Shown here: positions 33,387 to 46,110 of the stretch, piece after piece | How the letters are laid out: each line of letters begins with the position of its first letter | Numbering within the stretch: the stretch's first letter is position 1 | From: Ampullaceana balthica | Lineage: Eukaryota > Mollusca > Gastropoda > Lymnaeidae | Assembly (NCBI GenBank): GCA_944989445.1 | Contig: CALYLW010001221.1 | Coordinates: 106,836 to 170,835 of the forward strand | Direction of reading: 5' to 3' | Length of the DNA stretch: 64,000 nucleotides | Translations under genes and position numbers: made by a program | The notes under the pieces: model-generated | Databases searched by the model: none | Told to the model about the DNA's origin: nothing | What the model saw: only the letters and a program-made list of their open reading frames with translations

Positions 33387-34006
33387 CATGAGTATCACAT
33401 CAGGAGTTGTGTCTGTGTACATAATGACATGTGTATCACATCACGAGATGGGTCTGTGTCACATCATGACATGTGTATCACATCACGAGATGTGTCTGTG
33501 TCACATCATGACATGTTTATCACATCACGAGATGGGTCTGTGTCACATCACGAGATGGGTCTGTGTCACATCATGACATGTGTATCACATCACGAGATGT
33601 GTCTGTGTCACATCATGACATGTTTATCACATCACGAGATGGGTCTGTGTCACATCATGACATGTGTATCACATCACGAGATGTGTCTGTGTCACATCAT
33701 AACATGTGTATCACATCAGGAGATGTGTCTGTGTCACATCATAACATGTGTATCACATCACGAGATGTGTCTGTGTCACATCATAACATGTGTATCACAT
33801 CACGAGATGTGTCTGTGTCACATCATAACATGTGTATCACATCACGAGATGTGTCTGTATCACATCATAACATGTGTATCACATCACGAGATGTGTCTGT
33901 GTCACATCATAATATGTGTATCACATCACGAGATGTGTCTGTGTCACATCATAACATGTGTATCACATCAGGAGATATGTATGCATCACATCAGTACATG
34001 TGTCTA
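33387..34006. repeat. minisatellite, about 15 units of 42 bp
   Basis: Units run CATGTGTATCACATCACGAG then ATGTGTCTGTGTCACATCATAA. Each unit is itself two related halves (GTATCACATC and GTGTCACATC). 42 is a multiple of three, so long frames remain open. Confidence 0.93.
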
Positions 34007-34479
34007 TGCCAAAAGCAAGTTTTCCAACGTGACATTTGGATGATAACCCATGCTATGCAATTGCGAAAGTTTAATCTGCTGGTTGTGGTACTGCGCTATA
34101 TAAAGTATCAAATTATTAAATAATTCATTATTAATCACGATGCTAGACGAGGCCTCGGTTTGATGATTCGGCGTGTGAGATCAGCTGTTACTTTACTATT
34201 AGTCTCTCTGCTTCTGACACTTTGATAATACAGATTGGCATAATTTCTGTACTCTGACAGAATCGTCCTGAGTTAAAACTATTAATTATTTGAGTTTTTT
34301 AACACCGTCATTTTTGTCATGTCTTGATAAATGTAAAAGTAAATTATTTAAATTTGACTAATCGTAAGAAGTAATATTTTAGAACTAAATAGAGGCATAG
34401 ACAAACTAGTTCAACATTTATATCACGGGTATCAACATTTGACCACATACTAGAAACATCAGAGAAGTGTTTAAATTCC
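34007..34479. other. no gene seen
   Basis: AT-rich spacer before the LINE fragment. Confidence 0.4.
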
Positions 34480-35537
34480 ATTGACGTATATTCTAACAAC
34501 ATCTGCATCTAAACCGAATTGCTTAAAATAGTATGTAAATCAAAATTCACTTTAAGCAGAGAAAAAGCTATATTTATAAATGGCTTTAAATCAGCACCAA
34601 TAACAGTTAACTCAGGAGTTTGACGAGGGACTGTACTAGACTCCTTTCTCCCTAAATTTACAGGAAATATTTGCCCAACATCATCTTATCAGGAATAAAA
34701 GTTAGGTTATTTGCTGATGACTGTATAATCTATAGAACAATTAATTCAGAAAAAAATATACCGTTTAAAAAGATTAAGATAAATAACAAAAATGTGAAAG
34801 TAATTATAGTTATTATAGTGTGTCTTTCCGTCGAGAAACGCGTCAATTGTTATGATTTTTCAGAAAATGAAAACTATTTCATTTCATTCATGGAAAACTT
34901 TAATCCTAACAAAAGATGCCAAGTACTTAAGATTAATAATAAAAAAGAAGTTATCATGTAATCCCCAAGTCAATGAATTATTTAACAATCTAAAAAAATT
35001 AAGGCTTTTTTTAAAAAAAAAGAAACTTTTACAAAAATAATAAGAATTTAAACAAACATTATACCCTACACTGAAGAGACCTACCCTAGAATATACCTTT
35101 TCTGTATCGGAGTCATTTACCTAAGAAAACATAGATAAGCTAGAATTGTTTTTGTGTTTTTTAAAGAGCAGCAAGATTCTTTACTTTTAAATATTCAAAA
35201 TTGACAAGAGCAATATCATTAATTTAATCATTAAACCTAGAAACACTTGAGTAAAGAAGAACAAATATTAAACAAATAATAATAATATATAAAGCAATGA
35301 ATGTTAAATTGTAAATACAATTCAATGATAATCTAACAAGGCGATTGGATAGGGTTAAAAACACTTTCTTGAGCCGTATGCAAGAACAACGCAAACAAAG
35401 CCTCCATCTTCCCGTTTGGAATCAACATTTAAAACTCATAAAAATCCGAGACAAAACATAACTCATGGATAAACGTAGGGCGCTATAATAATCTGTATAT
35501 AAGGAGCTTCTGTAATATATGAGATAAGATTACAAAA
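34480..35537 (+). pseudogene. LINE reverse-transcriptase fragment, copy 4 (Jockey/CR1-like)
   Basis: Blocks of a non-LTR reverse transcriptase appear in order on the plus strand. REKAIFINGFKSAPITVNSG (about 34558-34617) is followed by an R-x-GTVL block with an in-frame stop. The catalytic motif is LFADDC at 34707-34724 (ADD at 34713-34721). NPNKRCQVLKINNKK-like thumb sequence follows near 34890-34950, then TLEYTFSVSES and ENIDKLELF near 35085-35145. The C-terminal SxxFPFG-type block is near 35399-35420. The 3' UTR (ATAATCTGTATATAAGGAGC) and a GATAAG-type tail end at about 35535. The domains are in shifting frames with stops, and the 5' part is missing, as is usual for 5'-truncated LINE copies. 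Confidence 0.8.
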
Positions 35538-35877
35538 GAATCAGAGTTATCAAAATTTCGGATTTCTGATTAAATACCATAAACAGATGCAATAAATGGA
35601 GAAAAAAATTATTGAATGTCACTGTTCTTGTGGCATTAATAGTTCTTTTTAGTAACATTACTGATCAATAGATCGATTATTCGAGCAAATTTAATATTGG
35701 AAACACGAATCATAGGCAGTAAGAAGAATAACCAAAGAAAGAGATTGTCCTAGTGTGACATTACATCCGGCCATTCAAACAATATCAGTAACGTGTCAAA
35801 TGTATGGCGTTTTGGGCTGACCATATGTTTGTGTTGTATCAGAAAAAATACAAACTAGACCAGAGGGCTACCGATAT
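35538..35877. other. no gene seen
   Basis: AT-rich spacer. Confidence 0.4.
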
Positions 35878-36272
35878 ACAGCTTATTACAGTCTAAACAG
35901 CTTATCACAGTCTAAGCAGATTATCACAATCTAAACAGCTTATTACAGTCTAAACAGCTTATTACAGTCTAAACAGCTTATCACAGTCTAAGCAGATTAT
36001 CACAATCTAAACAGCTTATTACAGTCTAAACAGCTTATTACAGTCTAAACAACTTATCACAGTCTAAGCAGATTATCACAGTCTAAGCAGATTATCACAA
36101 TCTAAACAGCTTATTATAGTCTAAACAGCTTGTTACAGTCTAAACAGCTTATCACAGTCTAAGCAGATTATCACAATCTAAACAGCTTATTACAGTCTAA
36201 ACAGCTTATCACAGTCTAAACAGCTTATCACAGTATCAACGGCTTATCACTGTCTAAACAGCTTATCACGGT
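35878..36272. repeat. minisatellite, about 21 units of 19 bp with a four-unit superperiod
   Basis: The unit is ACAGCTTATTACAGTCTAA. Three variants recur in order: CAGCTTATTACAGTCTAAA, CAGCTTATCACAGTCTAAG, CAGATTATCACAATCTAAA. They give a repeated pattern of about 76 bp over most of the array. Confidence 0.93.
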
Positions 36273-37036
36273 CTGGGCGCGGTCTTCAAAGGATTCAGCG
36301 AAAGCGTCTATCGGGAGGCCAGCCTGTTAAACGGGAGAGATTGCAGCAAACAATGTCCCTTTTAAACTCAGATACCCCTGGCCCTAGAGATAGACGCTAA
36401 TGTCTCTCCGTGCTGATATCAGTGTCTTATCTTCCAATAACATTTTATTCTCGAATCCCGTGTTTGCTGCTGCCACAAAGAAACAGATTAAAAGGGGTGC
36501 AGTGCGGATTAGCACGGTCAAATCGGGAAGATTAGGATTTGTTCCCGTTGTTTAGGAAAATTGAAACTGTCGAGATGATAAAAGTCACTTTGGTGGAAGG
36601 GGAATGCTGATGGGCAGTGGCCTGGAAGTGGGGAGTGTGCAGTTGAGGAGGGGGGAGTTGGGGAATCATGTTCTAGAAATGAGTCGTATTTTTTTTCCAA
36701 GTTGGGTTAATGAAATTTAAATATTTTTTGTAAGTAATTAAATTGATACAGGCTCAATGCCCGTAATGTCCTTCCTTTCCCATTGTCCTTCAGTAAAACA
36801 GAAAAAAAATCACACATCAAATTTCCAAGGGTCAGAGTGACATTTTGCAGCATCCATTGGAGAGATTTGTGTTAAGGAGACAATAATAAAACAATGGGTA
36901 ACGAACGTCCTCCACCAAGCACGAATAACGTACATTGATCGAGAGTTGCATGGCAATTAGAACTAGACTGGACTGGACTGGACAGTAACGTTAAGGAGTA
37001 CAGTCAATTCTTCGGAAGATGTTTTTGGTAAGTATC
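36273..37036. other. single-copy island, no gene recognised
   Basis: 36280-36480 is even in composition and non-repetitive. The remainder is AT-rich, with a C-rich minus-strand open frame of no known family. Confidence 0.35.
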
Positions 37037-37044
37037 CGCTAGAC

Positions 37045-37309
37045 CAGTGCTTCTCAAACTTTTTAGTATGGTGGACCGGCAGGAATTTTTCCATTGCACC
37101 AAGGACCGGTGAACTATTTTCACTGTACTGCCGTGGTAGCGAAATGTTATTTATTTAATTTTATTTGTTTCATTTTATTTGATTATTATGAAAAATTGAC
37201 ATATTCTATAGGGTTAGTTAGTATTAAAGGTTTCAAAAAAGGGATTATAATTATATTTTCCTGTCCTTTCTTGATGACTTCTGCGGACCACCACTTTTGA
37301 GAAGTGCTG
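37045..37309. mobile_element. 265-bp hAT MITE
   Basis: The left end CAGTGCTTCTCAAACTTTT pairs with the inverted right end CAGCACTTCTCAAAAGTGG. GGACCGG motifs lie just inside the left end and GCGGACCACC inside the right. The flanks CGCTAGAC (37037-37044) and CGCTACAA (37310-37317) agree at 6 of 8 positions, an aged target duplication. No coding sequence. Confidence 0.75.
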
Positions 37310-37317
37310 CGCTACAA

Positions 37318-38608
37318 GGCTATGTAGAAACCCCGCAATGATCTCTGTTATGCAATGCACCAAAGACAAAACAAAATAAAAATAAAACAGTAACATCATT
37401 GAAAATCTGCAGGTGAACGATAACTTATTATAAATGTTATTAAATTATTTTTGAGCCGTTTTTTTTAAATATTGTGCTAAAACTTCACATTTACCTGAAA
37501 CTGATGCATTTAGAAGGAGTCGTTTAATATTTCATATACGTTTTTATCAGCAAAACCATTATGGTTTCCAAAATTACATGTAAGATTAAATCACGTGATC
37601 CAATGACCACCTTGTGTCTTCATGCTTCATACTTGACATTCTTTTTACCTGCATTAAACTAGAAGATTTAATAAAACATATTATTCAATTTTTATTTTAT
37701 TTTACTTACGCCGAAAGTTCTTCACTCGAGTCTTTAAATGCTGAGTTATGCATCTTCAAAGAGAAATTGGATCCGCGAAGCTAGAAATATAACAGCCAAT
37801 CAGAGGCGTTTGCAAAGATGATGTCAACAATGGTTAATCCTGACGTCATCTCCACCGCGAAACCTTGTGTCATTAGCCAATGGTGGCTTAATATTTGGTG
37901 CACGATTCTAGTGGTGGATTGATATGTTGTGCAATCTTTATAAATGTAAAATCACTTTTTGATAGCTGAATATGATTAAATGCTATCGGTCGTTAACACA
38001 GATTTCATTTGGAATAACCATAAGTATAAGAGTTAAATTAAATTAAACAACGTATAAAATTCAGTCTAATTAAGTCATTCAGGAATCCCAATGCTATTTG
38101 ATGACATTTATGAAAGGAAATTAATGAGCAAAATATTACAACCTTGATCATAACGAAAACGTGGCTAATTATTGACTTCTATTTTTAAATTATTTGTCTG
38201 GAAATATAAAACACAAGCAGGAGGAATCGAAACAAAGTGTTTAATTAAATTTATCCAAACAATAAAATATTTTTTACTTCTGCACATGTCTACCAACTCC
38301 AAAAAGAAACAAATTCTGAAAGGGAATGTTTCAAAATAGATTAAGTTATTGTTCAGACATAAAAAATGTGACAAAAGATGTTTATTACGCATTTGAAAAT
38401 ATTTTTGTTCAGTTGAGCTATTTTCAATAATTTTACATTCCTTGCTTGATACAAAACAAAACCGAGTATTTCCAGAATGATTTTTATCTTTCCTGTCATT
38501 CTTACATTTATCAAACTGTTTACGCTAGTAACGTGCTGAATGCACGACTCTTTGTATACTCTCCAAGGAAAAATCCTAATTGGATTGACCAATCAGTTCT
38601 CATACCAT
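37318..38608. other. no gene seen
   Basis: AT-rich single-copy DNA with short unrecognised frames only. Confidence 0.4.
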
Positions 38609-38711
38609 CAAATTACTCTCTGAGCATATAGCCTGTCTCCTTGTTAGAATGAGGTTTTCACATGAATTTATTCTCTGAGCTTATATCCTGTCTCCGTGTC
38701 AGAATGTCGCT
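38609..38711. repeat. two-copy tandem duplication of about 55 bp
   Basis: TTACTCTCTGAGCATATAGC and TTATTCTCTGAGCTTATATC, each followed by CTGTCTCC and GTTAGAATG or GTCAGAATG, are diverged tandem copies. Confidence 0.7.
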
Positions 38712-40140
38712 TTCAAAATTTAATCCAAACATCAATCTGAAAATATCGTCTGCTGCCACATCATGTGATAACGTCTGCCAACTCCTGATGTCAAAAAGTC
38801 GCCAACCAATAGCATCGGAACACGAGGTGACACCGCAATTCGAGCCCTTGCCGAGGGTTGACGCGATGCCCACGCTGACTCCAAATCAAGCCATATTGTA
38901 GCGGACGTTTTGTCCGGTCGATGATGGTGGTGGACTCTAACGGCCATGGTCATTTTTTGGGGGGTGGAAGAGAGAGAGGGGCTACAACATTAATCAAGCA
39001 GTTGAAATGGCCTGGTGTTAGATTAAGAGATGGATGAATGGAGCGGGGAATAAACACATCGGGTTGTGTCGAAATTTACGCGCCCAAAGCGAGGTATCGA
39101 TCAGCGAGATGGACGCTGCGATTCCTAAGTCCACATTAAGCCCTATGTCCCTCACTGTGAGCAGACGATCCAAGTCCTTGCTTTCTGGCCAATGGCCGTT
39201 TTACGTTTCCGGCGTTAAGGTAGCGAGCATAGGGATTATAGCCCTCGACAAAATGACTTCAACTCGAGGAAATCTCTTGTAAACTGGTGGGTACCGGCAG
39301 GCGACACGAGAAGAAAGGGCTGGCAAATTGAACTTTGGGACATAGCTGGGCTACAGAATAGCAATCCCCGAGTATTGTTCCCCGGTTCGTGCTCAGTTTT
39401 AAATAACGCAGTACTCGGTACAGTAGCGAGGGCTGAAAACATCCGGGTGTTAGGAAAGTCCCTGAAATGGAAATTGTGGGTATTTTTGGGTTAAAGAGAC
39501 GGGAGTGTGTGTTAATGAACACAATTTCACTAAAACATGTGCGTTGTTGTTTGAAAGGTTGTTCGGGAAAAAGGAATTTTTTCGGGCACTGACCGTTACC
39601 CCCAAAAATGTAAAAAATAAATAAATAAACAAATGCAACATATATGGGACTTCATTTTGTCAAATTTTAGGAACGTTTTTGTAAACTGAAGTTTAAAAAG
39701 AGAGAAAATTTAAAGTTTATTTTCTGGAATAAGGGGTATTTTCTTGAAGGAACATGTATTCGAAGAACGCTTTGGTAAAAGAAGCCAGCCATAGTGACAT
39801 GATAGCTCCTGGCCATGGACACAATATAAGGCTATTTAACCAAACCTTGAGGTACCTTGGGCCAGTGGCGAACTTTGGACCAATAAATGCCAGGAGAGAA
39901 AGAATCCACCGCGATGGAGTGGGTGGAAGGACAGCGTGTGACGTGAGGGCCGACACAAAGGATCCTGGGATCGCAGAAAGTTTTGTAGCGAGATAATGTC
40001 ATCTGATGGTGCCGGCGTTTAGGCTAACATTACAATGGTGACCGGCAGAAAGCCTCGGCCATAGTAAATCAGGCCGGCAGCCGGTGTTGACTCGACCCTC
40101 GGACCGGCCTCATTTAATTAGCCGTGTTAGGAAATAACGT
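38712..40140. other. single-copy, CG-containing island with short frames on both strands
   Basis: This is the longest stretch without tandem repeats or recognisable transposons. Frames of 60-87 codons occur on both strands (for example 38662-38901, 39034-39282 and 39754-39996 plus; 39717-39956 minus), but none has a domain I know and none continues in a plausible exon chain. It could be non-coding functional DNA. Confidence 0.35.
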
Positions 40141-40576
40141 ATGCTACCACGGGGAAAAAATGGGGAGGAGAGAGGGGAGAGAATGAGGTCGAGGAGGGGG
40201 GGGGGAGAAAAAAAATATTCTCAGCCAATTATTCTTTATAGGAAATATGTGGGGACAATTCTGTCACTTTCGTCTTGGGGTTGTTGGTGAGTTTTGGGAA
40301 CTGTGCATATTTTTCAACACGATTAATTTCTTGGCATTTAAGGTACCTACTTTTTAAAGAAAAATATCTTATTATAGCCATGAAATTTCGACTGAATTGA
40401 AGCTGTAGTAAGAATTTACTGCATGTGCCAATACTTGCAAAAAGAATATATATATTAGGATAAATAAAACAGCGTTTATAACCTGGGTAGGATTTTTTCC
40501 TTCAAATTCTTTTCACATTTTTATGGGGTCGGAAAGGTTTATCTCATGGAGTATTGAATTCTACAAATATATTTGA
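40141..40576. other. no gene seen
   Basis: Purine-rich tract at 40155-40215, then AT-rich DNA. Confidence 0.4.
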
Positions 40577-40737
40577 CCCCCGAGCTGTGACCCCAGAGCC
40601 GTGACCCCCAAGCTGTGACCACAGAGCCGTGACCCCAGACCTGTGACCTCATAGCCGTGACCCCAGAGCCGTGACCCCAGAGCCGTGATCCCAGAGCCGT
40701 GACCACAGAGCCGTGACCCCCGAGCCGTGACCCCAGA
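40577..40737. repeat. minisatellite, about 11 units of 14 bp
   Basis: Unit CCAGAGCCGTGACC, with AGCTGTGACC and ACCTGTGACC variants. Confidence 0.92.
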
Positions 40738-41989
40738 TGCCGACGTGTCAAATGTTGAGGTTTAAAGGTTTCGACTCTATTACCTTTTCTTTTCACGCGT
40801 CATATAATGCCGTTTAAATCTAATAAAAATACTTTTCATGAGGAATTTGGCCAAACTGTGTTAAAATAGTTGATATATTGCCCATTATTTTAAAATAGTT
40901 GATCACCACCTACATTATTGTCAGGCGTGTTGTATTTTAAGGTGGAAAGACGTGAAAAAGATCAGAGTCACCACTATAGAGGATCAACATCACTCTAAGT
41001 CTAGCTTAGAGCAGCAACAAAGTTGTCGGTCACTTACGAATGTCAATCAAAAACTGTGTGTACTAACATTGCATTGAAAAAAAAGGCAGAAATTACGCAA
41101 ATTATCTGATTTAAAATGTTCTTTCACTTTTCTTCGCAGCAATAAAACTAAAATGAATTTAAAATTGCAAAGCTTTCTCTAATCAGTCTCTTGTATATAT
41201 ATTATATATACTAGGGCACTAGGGCTTGTAAAGCGCCTAAGGCGCACACTTTTTTTGGTCAAAAGCCCAAGTAACTTATCTTTGTTTGATTAATACGAAA
41301 TATTAAAGGTCCTGAAATGTACACAAAGTATTTTATAATTATAAATCCTCAAATCCTCTTTTGCCATTGTTCCCTTTTCCAAAATTAAAATATAAGCTAA
41401 AACAATGACGTCATATAATTTTTTTCTTACGGTGAGATTCTTTAATGTATAATTATTTTGTGCACCTCCCGATGCACACCTTGTATTATAAGTTCGAAAC
41501 AATGACGTCATAGCATAGCGTTTGGGAGCCAATGAACCATCCAGTGACATGGACTAATATTCTAATATATACTATTTGTATATAAATATATATATATTAA
41601 CTGTTCAATTTTTTTTACTACATGTTTGGTTTGTATGAATACTATTTTGAACCCGCAAAAATAATAAGTGTGCTTTGATATGTGAAAATCCGGCCCCTGA
41701 GTATCATATACTATCTGGGATGAGAGCTCTGTATGAAGCTTGCAGATACAATCTGAGACATGCGCTAAGTACGAAACGTGCAGTTGAATGAAATGATTGT
41801 TTTATGACTTTTACGTCACGCCACATCTTGATACACCTATGTAGCGATAGCTTAATGGTGAGAGTAGGTAGAAGATTCAAGTAGAAGCGCACAATATGCG
41901 AATCAGATGCCAGTTGTTGGACGGTCCTGTAGTAGAGATGTAATGGTCTGCTTAACTTTTACGAATAACCGAAAACATCTAACGACATT
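40738..41989. other. no gene; possible TA-bounded old element at 41195-41600
   Basis: TATATATTATATATACTAGG near 41196 and its rough inverse near 41555-41600 bracket a segment with two TGACGTCAT motifs. The ends are too TA-rich to be sure it is a transposon. The rest has nothing recognisable. Confidence 0.3.
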
Positions 41990-41991
41990 AC

Positions 41992-42286
41992 ATCTTATAT
42001 TCTTATCTTATCTATACAGACGCTCCTTCTATGCAGAAGATAGTTCCGTCCACAGACCATGACAGATGATCTGTTGGCAAGTGATGCAGCATTCACAGGC
42101 CACGGCTTTGTGGGTTCCACGCATTACCCAGCCGCCTAACTACATGTAGTGTTAGGTACCCATTCGGAGCGGGGTGACTCAGGGACGCCCTAGGCCCCGG
42201 GAACAAACCCTTGCCTTCACACGGATTCGAACCCGTGACCATCGGTACGACAGTCCAGTGCGCTGCCACTCGACCACCGCGTCCCC
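41992..42286 (-). mobile_element. tRNA-derived SINE, copy 1 (minus strand)
   Basis: On the minus strand the element starts with a tRNA-like head. The A-box-like TGGTCGAGTG is at 42267-42276 and the B box GGGTTCGAATCC is at 42223-42234. A unique body of about 170 bp follows, and a 3' tail containing TCTTCTGCATAGAAGGAGCG followed by ATAAGATAAG. The second copy at 62406-62686 is about 95% similar over the full length. The tail resembles the LINE 3' end at 21362-21420, the usual sign of a SINE mobilised by that LINE. A minus frame at 42093-42332 is not a gene. A TACAT at each edge may be the target duplication. Confidence 0.85.
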
Positions 42287-43030
42287 TACATGACCAGCAA
42301 CTGACCTCTAAAGGTAATCTGATCAATGACACTAATGAAGTGATCCATAGACTTCATATTATAAAGAACATTGAGCACCAGGTATACACGTCTGACTACT
42401 TAATATCAAATTGTCCTGCTGACCACAAGAGTTTGGAGGTCCGAAATGAAAGCTATGAGATCTGTTGAGCTCCCGGTATGCACGGCTGACAAGTAAATAA
42501 CATTTTCTTAGCTGACCACAGGAGTTTGGATGTCCGAATGAATCCAATGAAAGCTCAACATGTCTTCACACTCCTCGAATTGACTCTTGATGTTTAGGTG
42601 ACCAAGTAACGGATACTTAAGTTCAAATAGACCGAAAACTTGTACACAAGGACACGACAATTAAGTGGACCTTACACCAGGGAAGGCGGGTGGGTCAAGA
42701 CTGACCGCGAGAAGTCCACAGGGACATGGCAGAGTTGGTCAGTTGATGTGGTCATTTATCGCGTGTGTCCATCCAGGAGCCACTCATGGATGATATAGGA
42801 TATACGTCACAGGGGACAACATAGCTCAGACGTCACACGTCAATTCCGGAAGTTCTCTTACTTCAATTTTTCACTGGAATATTTTCTACTCCAAATATAA
42901 TATACTTTTTTATCAATATTTTTGTGTATCATATTTACAATTAATAACTTAAAGGATAAACAAAAAAATAGTGTAATCAAAACAATAAATTAAAGCTTTA
43001 TTAACGGACTAATACAAAAGTAGAGGATTC
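42287..43030. repeat. single-copy DNA with an imperfect 90-bp tandem duplication (42370-42545)
   Basis: GAGCACCAGGTATACACG and GAGCTCCCGGTATGCACG start two diverged copies that both contain CTGACCACA and AGTTTGGA, then GTCCGAA. Outside it nothing is recognised. Confidence 0.55.
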
Positions 43031-43171
43031 GGCTAATGTATTAGCTTATCCCACCTCTCATCAATGTATACCACATTACATGTTTTGTTCCAGTCTTGTG
43101 GCTAATGTATTAGCTTATCCCACCTCTCATCAATGTATACCACATTACATGTTTTGCTCCAGTCTTGTGGT
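43031..43171. repeat. recent 71-bp tandem duplication
   Basis: GGCTAATGTATTAGCTTATC through CCAGTCTTGTG occurs twice in tandem with one or two differences (TTTTGTTCC against TTTTGCTCC). Confidence 0.9.
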
Positions 43172-44540
43172 AAAGGTAATCAAATGCTCTGAATATAAGG
43201 AAAGTGATTGTCCCATTAACTGAAGACACGCAGACTTAACGTCATTAATGATTTCAACCTTTTCTAGGGTAAACAGAGAAAAGTTAATGTTATTAATTCC
43301 TCATCAAACAGATTGGTTTGTGAACCTATTATAAGTGTTGCTATGGTAAAATATAGTTTTGTGCAAGTGTATAAATACAACTAGTACTGTAACAATTGTT
43401 AGGTGTATAACAATAACTAGAGATGGGACATACAATCTGCACCTAGATGCCTTGTAGCGCCAAGTTCTGTTGCCAAATAATAAACGTATGATGCATCACA
43501 CATGTGGGGAATTACTGTGACGTATCCCACGGATGTCTTCCTTGATAGTGCACGTGATGAGGTGAGCATTTCATGTAAGTTTGTGGTCGGGATTTCAATC
43601 TTAAATGAGAGGCGATCATGGGCAAGAATTTAAGATAGTGGGCCTTTCAAACACCTTATAAAGTCCACTTTAACGGTCATCTGATGTAACGTTGTCTTGA
43701 TAGGAGAAGGTTGCCGCCCCTGGGCTATGAGAGTAGGTCGTTAACAACAACTGCCAAACAAATCTTCGAGCTTCAGTGGCGTAGACAAGAAGGGAGGAAA
43801 AGACTATGATATTAAGAGTGTAATAAAGGGTGGAAGTGTGCCATCGCTAATATCTGACGTACTGTAACAGAAAAATCAATATTCATGGGTAGAGGGAAGT
43901 AACAAATGAGCAATTTGCGCGCTTTGATTGATGCCATAGATTAGACCATGCGCCTCGTTTTCGCACCGAGCACTTGTTTGCACACCGCAATCCAATGCGT
44001 TGTGTCAATAGCAGTGGTGACAATGGCAGTGCTTAGTATGTGCATGTTCGTACCTTAATAGCGTCGGCTCAATTGAGTTCATTGTCACTCTTCACACAAT
44101 AGATTGTACGAGGAGACAAATACAGCGAACTTAATTGGTTTACAGAGCGGCTCGTCAGAAGGATTCAATGGTCCGTGGCCTGGAAGGCTCTAATTAATAC
44201 ACTTACATTCATTGAGGGGCGTGGGATGGCTGGTGTTGTCGTTATGTTCATGCTCGTGGGAAGTAATATCTAGGAGGGCTTCTGATTTCAAGAGAGGCAG
44301 TAGTGTATATGGTGATGTGAACGGAGGAGTTATAATTTACACTAGATTTATAGTGTATGATAGACGGTGAGATAGGGATCATCTGGTGCGAGAGATAACA
44401 ATAGAGATTGAGACATTGTGAGAGAGATCAGCGAAAGACACAATGCTATATTTACATATAGGACAAGAGAGGCAGACAAATTGTGGTGGAGAGAAAGAGC
44501 GAGACATTGTGAGACAGTAAAAGACTGTCAGTGTGTTAGG
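43172..44540. other. single-copy island, no gene recognised
   Basis: 43430-44260 is non-repetitive and balanced in composition, with TAATTA/TTAAT motifs near 44130 and 44192. No plausible coding chain. Candidate for conserved non-coding DNA, by appearance only. Confidence 0.35.
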
Positions 44541-44592
44541 GAGAGAACGAGGGAGAGAGAGAGAGAGAGAAAGAGAGAGAGCGAGAGAGAGC
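44541..44592. repeat. (GA)n microsatellite
   Basis: GAGAGA runs with interruptions. An open frame ending here (44418-44612) is arginine/glutamate-rich because of the repeat. Confidence 0.9.
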
Positions 44593-44819
44593 TACAAATG
44601 GATGGACGTTAAGTGTGTATGCAACAATTAAGATAAGAGCGCATTAACAGATTGACAGATTGACAGATAGAGTAACAGAGTAACAGTGGGAATTAGTACA
44701 AAAAGTATTTTAGAGATACACGCATTACGACAGAGACAGAAATTGAGTGAAAGAGAATACATGTGATTATAGGGTTAATACTTATTCGTAGCATGAAATT
44801 CTTTATATGAGGAAGGTGC

Positions 44820-44825
<6 letters not shown>

Positions 44826-44885
<60 letters not shown>
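44826..44885. repeat. (TA)n microsatellite
   Basis: About 30 uninterrupted TA dinucleotides. Confidence 0.95.
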
Positions 44886-44887
<2 letters not shown>

Positions 44888-46110
44888 TGGGGAATCCTGC
44901 AATAACGATTTTTGTTTTATACAGAAACATATAGGACAAAATCGTTGATGTTACATAAGTATCTAATTTTGTCATTTTGTCACTTTTCTAGCATCTCTAT
45001 TTGTTCTGGTTCATTTCATATTTTATTGACATGGTCTGTGCAATGTTATTTTTTTTTAAAAAGTTCTCAGCAGTTTTGGTCCATCGTAAGCAGTGACCAA
45101 TATGTTCTACACCGAATGGTGACCAATTATTTTTACCCGGAGAACTTCCATCCGGGATATTATCCCAACCATTAAGAACCAAATGACGTGACAACCCCAG
45201 GGGCCGACCACTCCAATGTTTACAGTAAAATAACCTTGCCCTATAATACAGTGGAAATCAATGACAGAATCGATACGACATATTCACCGTGGCTCCGATA
45301 TTCCTTCGGACGAGGATCTAGATCCACGCTTCCCAGAGCACGAGGAATTCGCGAGGTCTTCCACCTCAACGGAGATCTTTTAGTCTCCAGTGTTCTCTCT
45401 TGTACCATGCTTCTGTGGGATGGAGTAGTTCATTATTCATTGATTTCGTCAGAATATTTCTTGAAGAGCCACAGATCTGGCCGTGCGCTCTAACGAGAGT
45501 TCAAGTGGACTTGCCTGTAATTTAAAAGCTAAAACCGACGAACGACTCAAATAAAGAATTGATTTTTTAGTTCGTTGCAGAATTTCATTTACTTGAAGCC
45601 TTCGATTTTTTAAAGAGTGGAATCTTCTAGATTTAGCGATTTATTTTAAATCATGCAAATAGTTGGGGAAAAGACCTGACCACTTAAAGACGGGATTAAA
45701 ATATATGACATCATCTCTAAAATAGTTTAAGATTTTGCGAATGACAGAAGAGGGAGCATTTGTTATTTCGTACTCAATCACATGACGAGCAAACAGAAGA
45801 AACCAATGATCGGCCCCCACATCCTCCTTCCCCGACAACCAACCTCTCCAAACTCTCCAAGTCTTAGCTGTTTTATTGTTTCCACTCAGGGGAGACAATA
45901 GTGAAAGATGCCATGAACATATTTTTAAGAAGCATAATGCGTGAAGCGGCTTACATAGATGAACAACCGAGGCGTGAGCGAGGGTTAGCTTCCATTTATC
46001 ATATCTCCTCGTCTGTCCTTTTCACATCAGATAGATTGCCTTCACTCATGGGGCTCTCTTTTCCTAGAGAAAAGGGAAAATGGGGGTTTCTTATGCTGTT
46101 TCTGTTTTAT
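44886..46110. other. unrecognised single-copy stretch with short open frames
   Basis: Frames of 76-101 codons occur on both strands (45188-45493 plus, 45641-45898 minus, 45901-46131 plus). None shows a domain that I recognise and the two strands overlap, so I do not call a gene. Confidence 0.35.

Noticed and set aside
33429..34123. Cysteine/histidine-rich frames suggesting a metal-binding protein
   Set aside because: The CxxHH pattern comes from the 42-bp repeat GTATCACATC and changes with frame.
41195..41600. Transposon bounded by TATATATTATATATACTAGG
   Set aside because: The ends are too TA-rich to distinguish inverted repeats from low complexity, and no second copy was found.
42223..42286. 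A tRNA gene on the minus strand, from the B box and A-box-like motifs
   Set aside because: No acceptor stem pairing or CCA-proximal end is visible. The same sequence is the head of a 280-295 bp SINE present twice.
44418..44612. Arginine/glutamate-rich open frame
   Set aside because: It is driven by the (GA)n microsatellite.
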